Below, in pieces: positions 10,970 through 21,304 of a DNA stretch of 64,000 nt. The notes under the pieces were generated by a model that saw only the letters and a list, made by a program, of their open reading frames with translations, was not told where the DNA came from and searched no databases. Origin of the DNA: Canna indica (taxonomy: Eukaryota > Streptophyta > Magnoliopsida > Zingiberales > Cannaceae); the NCBI GenBank assembly GCA_034359265.1, contig CP136898.1, forward strand, positions 2,296,501 to 2,360,500, read 5' to 3'. Position 1 is the stretch's first letter; the number at the start of each line of letters is the position of its first letter. A program made the translations under genes and the position numbers.

Positions 10970-13262
10970 TGTTATATCCAGTTAAAAAAAAAAAAAAAAA
11001 ATTAATTAATTAAAAAATTAAAATTTTGAGTCAATGCTCGGGAAGTGGAAGTGGCAGGTGAAGGCATGGGGAGGTAAGGGAGAGGTGTTCGTTGAAGGGT
11101 TTTAAGAAGGGGGCGAGAGGGGGGCTGGTGAAGAGAGATTGAGAAGAGGAGAGGAGAGTAACCTGCAAGCAGAGGAGTCGGCGCGCGTCGTGTCGCTGGT
11201 GGAGCTCGTCGTCGACGTTGGAATTGCGAAATCGAGGTAGGAGATCTTCCCCTTCTCCTTTACTTCGGCATTTATCTACCGACGACGACAACGTCGAACT
11301 GTGGGGGTTGGCGGCGGGTAATCGCGGGCGCGCAGGCTACCGCAGGTCGCGCGGCCATGTCCGTTGCGGTGCTGGTCGCGTGCAGGTCGCCGCGACGCCG
11401 CGTGCGCTGCTACGCGCTGGCCGTGCGCTCCAGAACATGCGCAGGCTAGCAGTAGCAGCTGGCGGTGCTTGGTGGTGGCCCTCCCGGCCACCATTCAGTT
11501 GCCGATGGGTCGGGCCGGTGCCGGAGGCCGAGAAGAGGGTAGAGGTGCCTTCAAGTTGGTCGCCGGCGGCTTGGGGAGCCGCCCGGCGTGGATTCAAGGT
11601 GAGCAGAGGAGGCGGCAAGTTGTAGGTGGGATGAGGGGGGTGAAGAGGTAGACCAGGAGAGAGAGAGAGTCTTGTCGGCGCCGGAAGTCGCGGGAGAGGG
11701 CGGCCGTGCCGCCGAGGTGATCGCCGGCGGCCGGGATGGCCGGTCGGCCTGGTTTCGAGCGAAGGAGGGGGCGGCGTCGGGTGGGAGGTCGAGCGGGAGT
11801 GGAGGCGTCGGGTGGGTAGGAGACGAGTGGGTGGATATAAATAGTGTTTAGAGAATAGAGCTGTATTATATGAAATTGGGTTAATTTATGAATTATTGGG
11901 GTATTTTTGTAATTGATCGTAGAGTCGTCAGATCGAGTCGAGGTGAATACCAAAATTATAGATTTTCGCGTGCTGAACGCGATGGTGGGGTTAGTTTTTC
12001 GAGAAAGCATTGTTAGGTTGTTCTTTTAGTTGGTTAGTGGTTGAGATTGTCGAGGTGTTTAAATAATAGTAAATTATTAGTCCGTGAATTTAGTCGATCG
12101 ATCGGTGTGAAATAATTGTGGATTGAAGAGTTGGTTGATCATGGGTGTTTGGTGATGGGTTGAGCCTGCAAGTCTGTCGACCCTTGTCTGTTGTTGATTT
12201 GTCGTCGGAGATAAATTACGGAAATACCTTTGCTTCCATTGTTTGATTTGCTTCCTGAAATTTATTGAACTCTTGTTGCACATTATTGTCGGACATGCCA
12301 TGTAGAGAAATTGCATGTGTTGCATTTTATTGTTGCTTATTGATGTCGTTTATTTGTTGAGCATGTTATTATCCTGTTGATCATGTCATAATCACTTGGA
12401 GTTGTTATATTATTGATCATGATGATGTTTTGTTATTATCATGTTGTTCATGTTGTTATCGCTTGGAGTTATCGTATTGTTGATCATGGTGATATACCTT
12501 GTTGCACTCTTGGAGTCGAGTTGCATGGTTGATGTCGATCTGGAGGCTACGGCCTTGGAGAGGACTTCGGTCCAGGACCATTTCGGTGTGGTACCCCCCA
12601 GGCATGGGAGAGGGTATGTATGATATTGACTAGTCGCATGTTGGGCACCTTCGGGTGCGATGATGTCGGACGCGGCATCTGACGGGCTACCTGCTTGGTG
12701 GGGGTAGTCGTATCACCGTTGGAGCGGACGGTTGATGCCACTCTGCAGGTGGTAGAGTGCGGGGTTTTTACCCAACGGTCCACACGCTCGATGATTCTGT
12801 TGATGTCGTTTAGAAGTAGATAAGAAGTATTTGTTGTGTTCATTGCCTTTGACTGCATCTTAGGCCATGTCGTTATGCATTGTTGAGTTGACACTTGATA
12901 CTTGTTGATCATATTGTGATTCTCCTACTCAGCATTCGCTGATCTCCGTTGTTTTTGCTTCAGACTTGCAGGGGTGAGCAGTCGATTTGTAGATCGAGGT
13001 GTATATAGTTTTTGTCAGCTAGTAGTCAGTCGTAGATGTGGAGCTCTGATGGCGACTGCTTTTGTATTTTGTTTCGTCTTGTCGCTTTATAGCGATAAAA
13101 CTTGATATTGTTATTTTGGAGATGTAATATGTGGAATTATTTGATATTGTTGTTTTATTTTATGTTATGATATGTGGCTTTTCCTTCCGCTGTGCGGTGT
13201 TCGAGTCGCCGTCGCGTTTCGGGTCGGGGTCGCCGAGGGCGGGCCCGGGCCGGGGCGTGACA
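10970..13262 (+). repeat. 5' LTR
   Basis: The 2293-bp LTR begins TGTTATATCCAG and ends CGGGGCGTGACA. It has an A/T run near the start, a GC-rich block (about 11160-11820), a TATAAATAG box and a downstream TG-rich part with local duplications of the TTGATCATG...CTTGGAGTTGTT type. Short antisense and sense frames inside it (such as 11218-11625) recur in the 3' LTR and are not genes. Confidence 0.95.
11836..11844 (+). promoter_or_regulatory. Candidate LTR TATA box
   Basis: TATAAATAG lies downstream of the GC-rich part of the LTR and is repeated at 19156-19164 in the 3' LTR. It would place the transcription start near 11870 and leave a long R-U5. The matching position of the solo LTR at about 43130 reads TATGAATAG, which weakens the box. 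Confidence 0.5.
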
Positions 13263-13267
13263 ATTTT

Positions 13268-13280
13268 TGGTATCAGAGCC
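13268..13280 (+). other. Primer binding site (initiator tRNA-Met type)
   Basis: TGGTATCAGAGCC begins five bases after the 5' LTR. It matches the standard plant retrotransposon primer site complementary to the 3' end of initiator methionine tRNA. Confidence 0.93.
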
Positions 13281-13408
13281 TAGGATTTAATATTAGGTTA
13301 AAGTTAAGAGCCAAGGTGTCTTACCTTAGCGATAATATTCTATGGTGTAGAAGTTGAAGTTGTAAGCTTTACCTAAATCTTTTTTATTTCATTTTATTTG
13401 TAGAGAGG

Positions 13409-16400
13409 ATGTCGAGAGGCAATGTTGGACCTGCGCTGGGTCTTGAGGATCCAGGTGGAGATCATGATCGGGTAGCCGTTCCTCGACGGGCACGGACTTC
13501 TCAGGTAGCGACTCCAACTGTTAGGGGTCGTGGTGGACGGGCGAGCCGGGGTACTCGTCGGACCGGTCGTACTTCTGGTGGTAGAGGTCGTGGTCGTGGT
13601 GCCCCTGTTCATGTTCCCGTGGAGGAGGTGCAGGACTTTATTCCTGGAGCTGGGGAGGAGGAGGTAGTTGGTCAGGCTGTACCGGTAGTCCCTCAGGCCG
13701 TTGGAGAGGGCTCAGCTGTGCATATTCCTACTATGCCACAGCCGCAGTATGTTATGCTTGTACCAGGACCAGAGAGAGGCTTTGCTAGCACTGAGTCATG
13801 GGAGTCCCGCATGCTGAGGTTCCAACAGTTTGGCAGAGAGCGTTTCGGTAACTTCGGGGGTGGTGCAGACCCTATGGCAGCTAGGGCATGGTTGGCTGGA
13901 GTGGAGGATACTTTTAAGGCACTTAGGTGCAAGGAGGAGGAAAAGGTGGATCTGGCCACCTTTTACCTGATTGATGGGGCTAGAGTTTGGTGGAGGGCTC
14001 AGGACGCTGCTAGAGGTGGAGCTGATATTTCGTGGGCAGAATTCAGAGCTGCATTCTACAGTAAATATTTTCCGATAACATTTCGCCAGCAGAAGAAGCA
14101 AGAGTTCCTTGATCTGCGACAGCGAGGTCGTAATGTGGCAGAGTATGAGGTTGAGTTTGACCGTTTGTCAGAGTTTTGTCCGCACATGGTGGCCTCAGAG
14201 GAAGACAAAGCAGAGCATTTCTTCAAAGGACTCGACTTTGCTATTCAGGATCGGATGTCTAGTCATGATGATCTGAGAGACTATAGTCGAGTGGTGGCAC
14301 GAGCACTTCTGGTTGAGAGTACTCACTTGAGGATCAGCCAACTGAAGCAAAAAGATCGTCATGGTCGACCACCACTTCCGCAGGGTGCAGGAGGTCATGT
14401 TGGGGGCCAGGGAGGCTTTAGAGCTCAGGCCCAGCCATCTCAGAATAGATCCGTTGGTAGTCATTTCAGACCGCCGAAGAAGGCAAGGACGTTTCCCACT
14501 CAGTCGCAGGGATCATCCCAGCCTTCCCAGGCACCTCGAGATCAGTTTTCGAGGGTCACTGCTAGATCTGGAGATCAGATGGGAGTCAGGTCTGACCACT
14601 GTTTTAACTGTGGAGACAGTGGACACTTTGCTAGGGACTGTCCTAGAGGTGGCAGTGTGTGCTATCATTGCAAGCAGCCCGGCCACATCAGCAGGAGTTG
14701 TCCAGTCGGACGAGCGCAGAGGACTCCGCAACAACAGTCGAGGGGGCAGAGTCAGGGTCAGAAGCAGCCCAGTTATCAGAGACAGTCTAGTCAGACTCAG
14801 GCCCGAGTTTTTGCATTGACCCAGGAGGAGGCACATCAGGCGTCAGGTTCAGTGATCAGAGGTATTATTTTAGTGTTTGATTTACCTGCTCATGCATTGA
14901 TAGATACTGGTAGTACTCATTCTTTTATTTCTCCATCTATGGTTGCTAAATTGGTAAGAGAGCCTACACCTAGATCTAGTGGTTTGTTTGTGCTCACGGC
15001 GTCAGGTGATGTGATGCGGTCGAGCCATGAGTTGAAGGGGTGTAGACTCCGTTTGGGAGATGTTGAGATTTTGGTAGACTTGCTTGTGTTAGATTTCTTC
15101 GACTTCGATGTTATCTTGGGTATGGATTGGCTTACCGCTAATCATGCTAGAGTCGATTGTCGAGAGAAAGTAGTAATATTTTCTCCCCCAGGACAGCCTT
15201 CCTTTGAGTTTGTTGGATCAAAGGAGCGGGTGGCACCGATTATTTCAGCTTTGCAGGCTAGGCAGTTGATGGGCCGAGGGTGCAATGGCTTTCTGGTGTC
15301 ATTAGTGGGCACGTCTATTGATGAGCAGCTTCAAATCGAGAGCATACCGGTGGTTAGAGAGTTTCCAGATGTATTCCCAGATGAGCTACCAGGCCTACCA
15401 CCGGAGCGACAGATTGAGTTCTGTATTGAGTTGCAGCCTGGTACAGCTCCTATTTCGAAGACACCGTACCGTATGGCGCCTAAGGAATTAGAGGAGCTTA
15501 AGGGGCAATTGCAAGAGCTTATAGATAAGAGATTTATCCGTCCTAGTGTGTCACCTTGGGGAGCTCCTGTCCTATTTGTGAGAAAGAAGGATGGATCTTT
15601 GAGGCTCTGCATCGACTACAGACAGTTAAATGCAGTGACCGTCAAGAACAAGTACCCATTGCCTCGGATTAATGACCTGTTTGACCAGTTGCGAGATACT
15701 TGTGTGTACTCGAAAATTGACTTGAGATCCGGATATCACCAGTTGAGGGTGAGAGAGCAGGATGTGCAGAAGACTGCTTTCCGTACGCGTTACGGGCATT
15801 TCGAGTTTTTGGTTATGCCATTTGGGCTAACTAATGCTCCTGCAGCATTCATGGATTTGATGAACCGTGTATTTTTAGAGTACTTAGATCGGTTCGTGAT
15901 TGTTTTCATTGACGATATTCTGGTGTACTCCAAGTCAAAGGCTGAGCATGAAGAGCACTTGAGGATTGTTTTAGGTGTATTGAGGAGAGAGCAATTGTTT
16001 GGCAAATTGAGTAAATGTTCATTCTGGCTAAAAGAAGTCAACTTCTTGGGGCATGTGATTTCTGGTGCTGGTATATCAGTGGATCCGCAGAAGGTTGAGG
16101 CAGTGATGAGCTGGCAGAGGCCAAGGACGGTCCATGAGATTCGCAGTTTCCTTGGACTAGCAGGCTACTACCGTAGATTTGTAGAGAGTTTCTCGAAGAT
16201 CGCCGCACCTTTGACTCAGTTGACGAGGAAAGGTGTGAAGTTTATTTGGAATGACAATTGTGAGGCTAGCTTTCAAGAGCTGAAGAAAAGGCTTACTACT
16301 GCACCTGTGTTAGTGATTTCTTCTGGAGGAGATGGTTTTGCCTTGTACACTGATGCATCCATTCAGGGCCTTGGTGCTGTTTTGATGCAGAACGGGCGAG

Positions 16401-18253
16401 TGGTAGCTTATGCTTCTAGACAACTTAAGGAGCATGAGAAGAACTACCCAGTGCATGATTTAGAGTTAGCTGCCATCATATTTGCCCTTAAGATGTGGAG
16501 GCATTACCTTTATGGTGTCACCTTCGAGATATTCACAGATCATAAGAGCTTGAAGCACCTATTCACTCAAAAGGAGCTGAACATGAGACAGAGGAGGTGG
16601 ATGGATTTTCTTAAAGATTATGACTGCACTATTAATTATCATCCTGGCAGGGCGAACGTAGTGGCAGATGCCTTGAGTAGAAAATCAGTGGGGATGTGTC
16701 AGCATCTCAGAGTTGCAGAGTCAGAGCTGATTAGACAGTTGTCAGAGCTTAGCTTGGACTTGGTAGGTCAGACTCAGAGTGGAGTGCTTGCACAGTTGAT
16801 CGCACAGTCGCCGATAGTGGAGCGGATTCGACAGTGTCAGATGGAGGACCGTCACTTTCAGGTCTTTGCTCAGGAGGTGGAGCAGGGCACTCGTCTGGAC
16901 TTCACACGAGATAGCTATGGTACCTTGTGGTTTCGTGGCAGGCTTTGTGTTCCTGAGAAGCACCCAGTGAAGGAGGAGTTGTTAGAGGAGGCTCACAGGT
17001 CTCGTTTTGCTATTCACCCAGGCAGTTCGAGGATGTATAAGGACTTGCAGAAGTCTTATTGGTGGCGTGGGATGAAGAGAGATGTTGCAGAGTATGTGGC
17101 GAGATGTTTGGTATGCCAACAGATAAAGGCCGAGCATCATAGACCGGCTGGGAAGCTCCAAAATCTCCCTATCCCTGAGTGGAAATGGGAGCACATCACT
17201 ATGGACTTTGTATCTGGACTTCCGAGGACGCAGAAGGGGCACGACTCGATATGGGTGATCGTGGATCGACTGACAAAGTCATCTCACTTTTTGCCGGTTA
17301 AGAAGACTTTTTCTTTGGACAGATTAGCTCAACTCTATTGCGTGGAGATAGTGAGGTTGCATGGTATACCTGCTAGCATCATTTCAGACAGAGATCCTCG
17401 ATTCACTTCACAGTTTTGGCAGAGTCTTCAGAGGGCCTTAGGTACTGAGCTTCGGTTTAGTACAGCATTCCATCCGCAGACTGATGGACAGTCCGAACGC
17501 ACTATTCAGACATTGGAGGATCTTTTACGTGCTTGTGTTTTGGACTTTGGAGGCAGCTGGGAGAGTCATCTACACTTGGTGGAGTTTGCATATAATAATA
17601 GCTATCATTCAGCTATTCAGATGGCCCCGTTCGAGGCTCTTTATGGACGGAGGTGTCGGTCCCCAGTGCTTTGGGATGAGGTGGGTGAGCGACGTCTTTT
17701 GGGACCGGAGATGGTCCAGCAGGACGTTGAACTGGTCCAGAGGATTAGGCAGAGGTTGCTCACATCTCAGAGTCGGCAGAAGAGCTATGCAGATCGGCGG
17801 AGAAGGGACCTGGAGTTCTCGGTTGGGGATCATGTGTTCCTCAAGGTGTCCCCGACTAAGGGTGTGATGCGGTTTGGCAAGAAGGGAAAGCTTGCACCGC
17901 GTTATATTGGTCCTTTCGAGATCTTGGAGAGAGTAGGAGCTGTCGCTTATCGGCTAGCATTGCCACCTTCTTTAGCAGGAGTGCATAGCGTCTTCCATGT
18001 CTCTATGTTAAGGAAGTACGTGTCCGATCCTTCCCATATTCTGCAGGAGCCAGTCATGCAGATTAGAGAGGACGTGAGCTATGAGGAGTTGCCAGTGAGG
18101 ATTCTTGACAGGAAGGAGCATCATCTTCGTAACAGGGTCGTCTCATTGGTCAAGGTGGGGTGGCAACACCATTCAGATGCAGAGGCGACTTGGGAGCGTG
18201 AGGAGGATATCCGAGGACGCTTCCCCCATTTGTTTAACTCATCAGGTATGTAA
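13409..18253 (+). CDS. Gag-Pol polyprotein of a chromovirus (Ty3/gypsy)
   Basis: A single uninterrupted frame of 1614 codons follows a leader of about 145 nt after the LTR. In order it has a basic Arg/Gly-rich N-terminus; a gag domain (about residues 130-310); two CCHC zinc knuckles (about 397-430, [14 protein letters not shown] and [14 protein letters not shown]); an aspartic protease with [12 protein letters not shown] (about 495); reverse transcriptase with LCIDYRQLN (about 733) and the catalytic FIDD (about 835); RNase H with YTDAS (about 980); an integrase zinc domain with the HHCC pattern (about 1195-1240); the D-D-E core (MDFV, SDRDPRF, GQSERT); and a C-terminal chromodomain-like segment (about 1560-1605) ending [15 protein letters not shown]. 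No frameshift or stop is seen. The product would package its own RNA, copy it into DNA and integrate it. Confidence 0.96.
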   Translation: MSRGNVGPALGLEDPGGDHDRVAVPRRARTSQVATPTVRGRGGRASRGTRRTGRTSGGRGRGRGAPVHVPVEEVQDFIPGAGEEEVVGQAVPVVPQAVGEGSAVHIPTMPQPQYVMLVPGPERGFASTESWESRMLRFQQFGRERFGNFGGGADPMAARAWLAGVEDTFKALRCKEEEKVDLATFYLIDGARVWWRAQDAARGGADISWAEFRAAFYSKYFPITFRQQKKQEFLDLRQRGRNVAEYEVEFDRLSEFCPHMVASEEDKAEHFFKGLDFAIQDRMSSHDDLRDYSRVVARALLVESTHLRISQLKQKDRHGRPPLPQGAGGHVGGQGGFRAQAQPSQNRSVGSHFRPPKKARTFPTQSQGSSQPSQAPRDQFSRVTARSGDQMGVRSDHCFNCGDSGHFARDCPRGGSVCYHCKQPGHISRSCPVGRAQRTPQQQSRGQSQGQKQPSYQRQSSQTQARVFALTQEEAHQASGSVIRGIILVFDLPAHALIDTGSTHSFISPSMVAKLVREPTPRSSGLFVLTASGDVMRSSHELKGCRLRLGDVEILVDLLVLDFFDFDVILGMDWLTANHARVDCREKVVIFSPPGQPSFEFVGSKERVAPIISALQARQLMGRGCNGFLVSLVGTSIDEQLQIESIPVVREFPDVFPDELPGLPPERQIEFCIELQPGTAPISKTPYRMAPKELEELKGQLQELIDKRFIRPSVSPWGAPVLFVRKKDGSLRLCIDYRQLNAVTVKNKYPLPRINDLFDQLRDTCVYSKIDLRSGYHQLRVREQDVQKTAFRTRYGHFEFLVMPFGLTNAPAAFMDLMNRVFLEYLDRFVIVFIDDILVYSKSKAEHEEHLRIVLGVLRREQLFGKLSKCSFWLKEVNFLGHVISGAGISVDPQKVEAVMSWQRPRTVHEIRSFLGLAGYYRRFVESFSKIAAPLTQLTRKGVKFIWNDNCEASFQELKKRLTTAPVLVISSGGDGFALYTDASIQGLGAVLMQNGRVVAYASRQLKEHEKNYPVHDLELAAIIFALKMWRHYLYGVTFEIFTDHKSLKHLFTQKELNMRQRRWMDFLKDYDCTINYHPGRANVVADALSRKSVGMCQHLRVAESELIRQLSELSLDLVGQTQSGVLAQLIAQSPIVERIRQCQMEDRHFQVFAQEVEQGTRLDFTRDSYGTLWFRGRLCVPEKHPVKEELLEEAHRSRFAIHPGSSRMYKDLQKSYWWRGMKRDVAEYVARCLVCQQIKAEHHRPAGKLQNLPIPEWKWEHITMDFVSGLPRTQKGHDSIWVIVDRLTKSSHFLPVKKTFSLDRLAQLYCVEIVRLHGIPASIISDRDPRFTSQFWQSLQRALGTELRFSTAFHPQTDGQSERTIQTLEDLLRACVLDFGGSWESHLHLVEFAYNNSYHSAIQMAPFEALYGRRCRSPVLWDEVGERRLLGPEMVQQDVELVQRIRQRLLTSQSRQKSYADRRRRDLEFSVGDHVFLKVSPTKGVMRFGKKGKLAPRYIGPFEILERVGAVAYRLALPPSLAGVHSVFHVSMLRKYVSDPSHILQEPVMQIREDVSYEELPVRILDRKEHHLRNRVVSLVKVGWQHHSDAEATWEREEDIRGRFPHLFNSSGM

Positions 18254-18276
18254 ATTTGGAGGACCAAATTTCTTAA

Positions 18277-18287
18277 GGTAGGGAGGA
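18277..18287 (+). other. Polypurine tract
   Basis: GGTAGGGAGGA directly precedes the 3' LTR and is the expected plus-strand primer for reverse transcription. Confidence 0.8.
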
Positions 18288-20582
18288 TGTTATATCCAGT
18301 TAAAAAAAAAAAAAAAATTAATTAATTAATTAAAAAATTAAAATTTTGAGTCAATGCTCGGGAAGTGGAAGTGGCAGGTGAAGGCATGGGGAGGTAAGGG
18401 AGAGGTGTTCGTTGAAGGGTTTTAAGAAGGGGGCGAGAGGGGGGCTGGTGAAGAGAGATTGAGAAGAGGAGAGGAGAGTAACCTGCAAGCAGAGGAGTCG
18501 GCGCGCGTCGTGTCGCTGGTGGAGCTCGTCGTCGACGTTGGAATTGCGAAATCGAGGTAGGAGATCTTCCCCTTCTCCTTTACTTCGGCATTTATCTACC
18601 GACGACGACAACGTCGAACTGTGGGGGTTGGCGGCGGGTAATCGCGGGCGCGCAGGCTACCGCAGGTCGCGCGGCCATGTCCGTTGCGGTGCTGGTCGCG
18701 TGCAGGTCGCCGCGACGCCGCGTGCGCTGCTACGCGCTGGCCGTGCGCTCCAGAACATGCGCAGGCCAGCAGTAGCAGCTGGCGGTGCTTGGTGGTGGCC
18801 CTCCCGGCCACCATTCAGTTGCCGATGGGTCGGGCCGGTGCCGGAGGCCGAGAAGAGGGTAGAGGTGCCTTCAAGTTGGTCGCCGGCGGCTTGGGGAGCC
18901 GCCCGGCGTGGATTCAAGGTGAGCAGAGGAGGCGGCAAGTTGTAGGTGGGATGAGGGGGGTGAAGAGGTAGACCAGGAGAGAGAGAGAGTCTTGTCGGCG
19001 CCGGAAGTCGCGGGAGAGGGCGGCCGTGCCGCCGAGGTGATCGCCGGCGGCCGGGATGGCCGGTCGGCCTGGTTTCGAGCGAAGGAGGGGGCGGCGTCGG
19101 GTGGGAGGTCGAGCGGGAGTGGAGGCGTCGGGTGGGTAGGAGACGAGTGGGTGGATATAAATAGTGTTTAGAGAATAGAGCTGTATTATATGAAATTGGG
19201 TTAATTTATGAATTATTGGGGTATTTTTGTAATTGATCGTAGAGTCGTCAGATCGAGTCGAGGTGAATACCAAAATTATAGATTTTCGCGTGCTGAACGC
19301 GATGGTGGGGTTAGTTTTTCGAGAAAGCATTGTTAGGTTGTTCTTTTAGTTGGTTAGTGGTTGAGATTGTCGAGGTGTTTAAATAATAGTAAATTATTAG
19401 TCCGTGAATTTAGTCGATCGATCGGTGTGAAATAATTGTGGATTGAAGAGTTGGTTGATCATGGGTGTTTGGTGATGGGTTGAGCCTGCAAGTCTGTCGA
19501 CCCTTGTCTGTTGTTGATTTGTCGTCGGAGATAAATTACGGAAATACCTTTGCTTCCATTGTTTGATTTGCTTCCTGAAATTTATTGAACTCTTGTTGCA
19601 CATTATTGTCGGACATGCCATGTAGAGAAATTGCATGTGTTGCATTTTATTGTTGCTTATTGATGTCGTTTATTTGTTGAGCATGTTATTATCCTGTTGA
19701 TCATGTCATAATCACTTGGAGTTGTTATATTATTGATCATGATGATGTTTTGTTATTATCATGTTGTTCATGTTGTTATCGCTTGGAGTTATCGTATTGT
19801 TGATCATGGTGATATACCTTGTTGCACTCTTGGAGTCGAGTTGCATGGTTGATGTCGATCTGGAGGCTACGGCCTTGGAGAGGACTTCGGTCCAGGACCA
19901 TTTCGGTGTGGTACCCCCCAGGCATGGGAGAGGGTATGTATGATATTGACTAGTCGCATGTTGGGCACCTTCGGGTGCGATGATGTCGGACGCGGCATCT
20001 GACGGGCTACCTGCTTGGTGGGGGTAGTCGTATCACCGTTGGAGCGGACGGTTGATGCCACTCTGCAGGTGGTAGAGTGCGGGGTTTTTACCCAACGGTC
20101 CACACGCTCGATGATTCTGTTGATGTCGTTTAGAAGTAGATAAGAAGTATTTGTTGTGTTCATTGCCTTTGACTGCATCTTAGGCCATGTCGTTATGCAT
20201 TGTTGAGTTGACACTTGATACTTGTTGATCATATTGTGATTCTCCTACTCAGCATTCGCTGATCTCCGTTGTTTTTGCTTCAGACTTGCAGGGGTGAGCA
20301 GTCGATTTGTAGATCGAGGTGTATATAGTTTTTGTCAGCTAGTAGTCAGTCGTAGATGTGGAGCTCTGATGGCGACTGCTTTTGTATTTTGTTTCGTCTT
20401 GTCGCTTTATAGCGATAAAACTTGATATTGTTATTTTGGAGATGTAATATGTGGAATTATTTGATATTGTTGTTTTATTTTATGTTATGATATGTGGCTT
20501 TTCCTTCCGCTGTGCGGTGTTCGAGTCGCCGTCGCGTTTCGGGTCGGGGTCGCCGAGGGCGGGCCCGGGCCGGGGCGTGACA
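18288..20582 (+). repeat. 3' LTR
   Basis: This 2295-bp copy matches the 5' LTR over its whole length apart from one C/T difference and A-run/TTAA length changes. It ends CGTGACA and is followed by the right target duplication TTCTT. Confidence 0.95.
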
Positions 20583-21304
20583 TTCTTTCACGTGGTTTCA
20601 TGATTTTCATCAATGCATGGGTGTCAATTGCCAAGTTGATTAATTAATTGTTGACCCAATAGTAATTTAGTGGTAGGACATCCGAATATATTACCAATGG
20701 ATCATGAGTTTGCTCCTTAGTTGTAACATTTTATGCATCTATTTTTGCATCTGCGTCTTCTGTGTATATTCTCATGTTTGTATATGTTTTGTAATCACTA
20801 AGTTATAAAGCTAAGAATCTTTGTTGAACCTACCTTGTTCTCATCCATACCACCTCTAAATAAGGATGTAAATGAACTGAGCTTAGCTATGTTAACTTTT
20901 GGGGAAAAATTGTACACATTACTCCCCTAAATGTCCTAAAATAGAAAATAACCTCTGATAGAACACATCTAACACAAGAAAATGTTCCTTCAATTGCTCA
21001 CAAGCATTTATTTCATTATATTAATATAGAATTTTCGCAAATGTATACCATGCTTGAAAAATTATATCCACTAGTACATGTGCATGGCAGAAAAATCTTC
21101 TTCAAGATAAACATATCATGTTTACATTGATACATGGCATTGCCTAACTGGCATTAGTACATTATTAACGGGGTATACTTTCCCAACTCTTTTGGTGGCA
21201 ATAGGGCTTGCCAAAACAGTAAACAACAACATCTGCCAATCGGATAAAGCAAACTAAGTAGGAAAAGGATGTGAGTACAAGCTTCTTGCACTTGAAGGTC
21301 AACA
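20583..21304. other. Region without a gene; possible SINE remnant
   Basis: After the TTCTT duplication, about 20660-20830 looks like a degenerate tRNA-derived SINE. It has a box-A-like TTTAGTGGTAGGACATCC, a box-B-like GGATCATGAGTTTGCTCC, then a T-rich tail with TTTTATGCATC and TTTTGTA. The tail closely resembles 28130-28207 plus 29270-29330. The rest (20860-21304) shows no coding signal and should contain the 3' UTR of pantothenate synthetase. Confidence 0.4.

Larger units (their letters stand above)
10970..20582 (+). mobile_element. Complete Ty3/gypsy chromovirus LTR retrotransposon (Tekay/Del type)
   Basis: The 9.6-kb element has TG...CA-bounded LTRs, a primer binding site, one open gag-pol frame and a polypurine tract, flanked by a perfect 5-bp duplication TTCTT (10965-10969 and 20583-20587). 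The two LTRs differ at one substitution (T at 11447, C at 18767) plus small length changes in an A-run and a TTAA run near their 5' ends. LTRs are identical at insertion, so the copy is very young. All enzyme motifs are intact, so it may be an autonomous, recently active copy. A C-terminal chromodomain-like segment, the gag-pol fusion and the initiator-Met-type primer site agree with the Tekay/Del clade. Confidence 0.96.

Noticed and set aside
11218..11625. 135-codon frame repeated at 18538-18945
   Set aside because: Both copies are LTR sequence; the frame is open only because the region is GC-rich, and it matches no known protein family.
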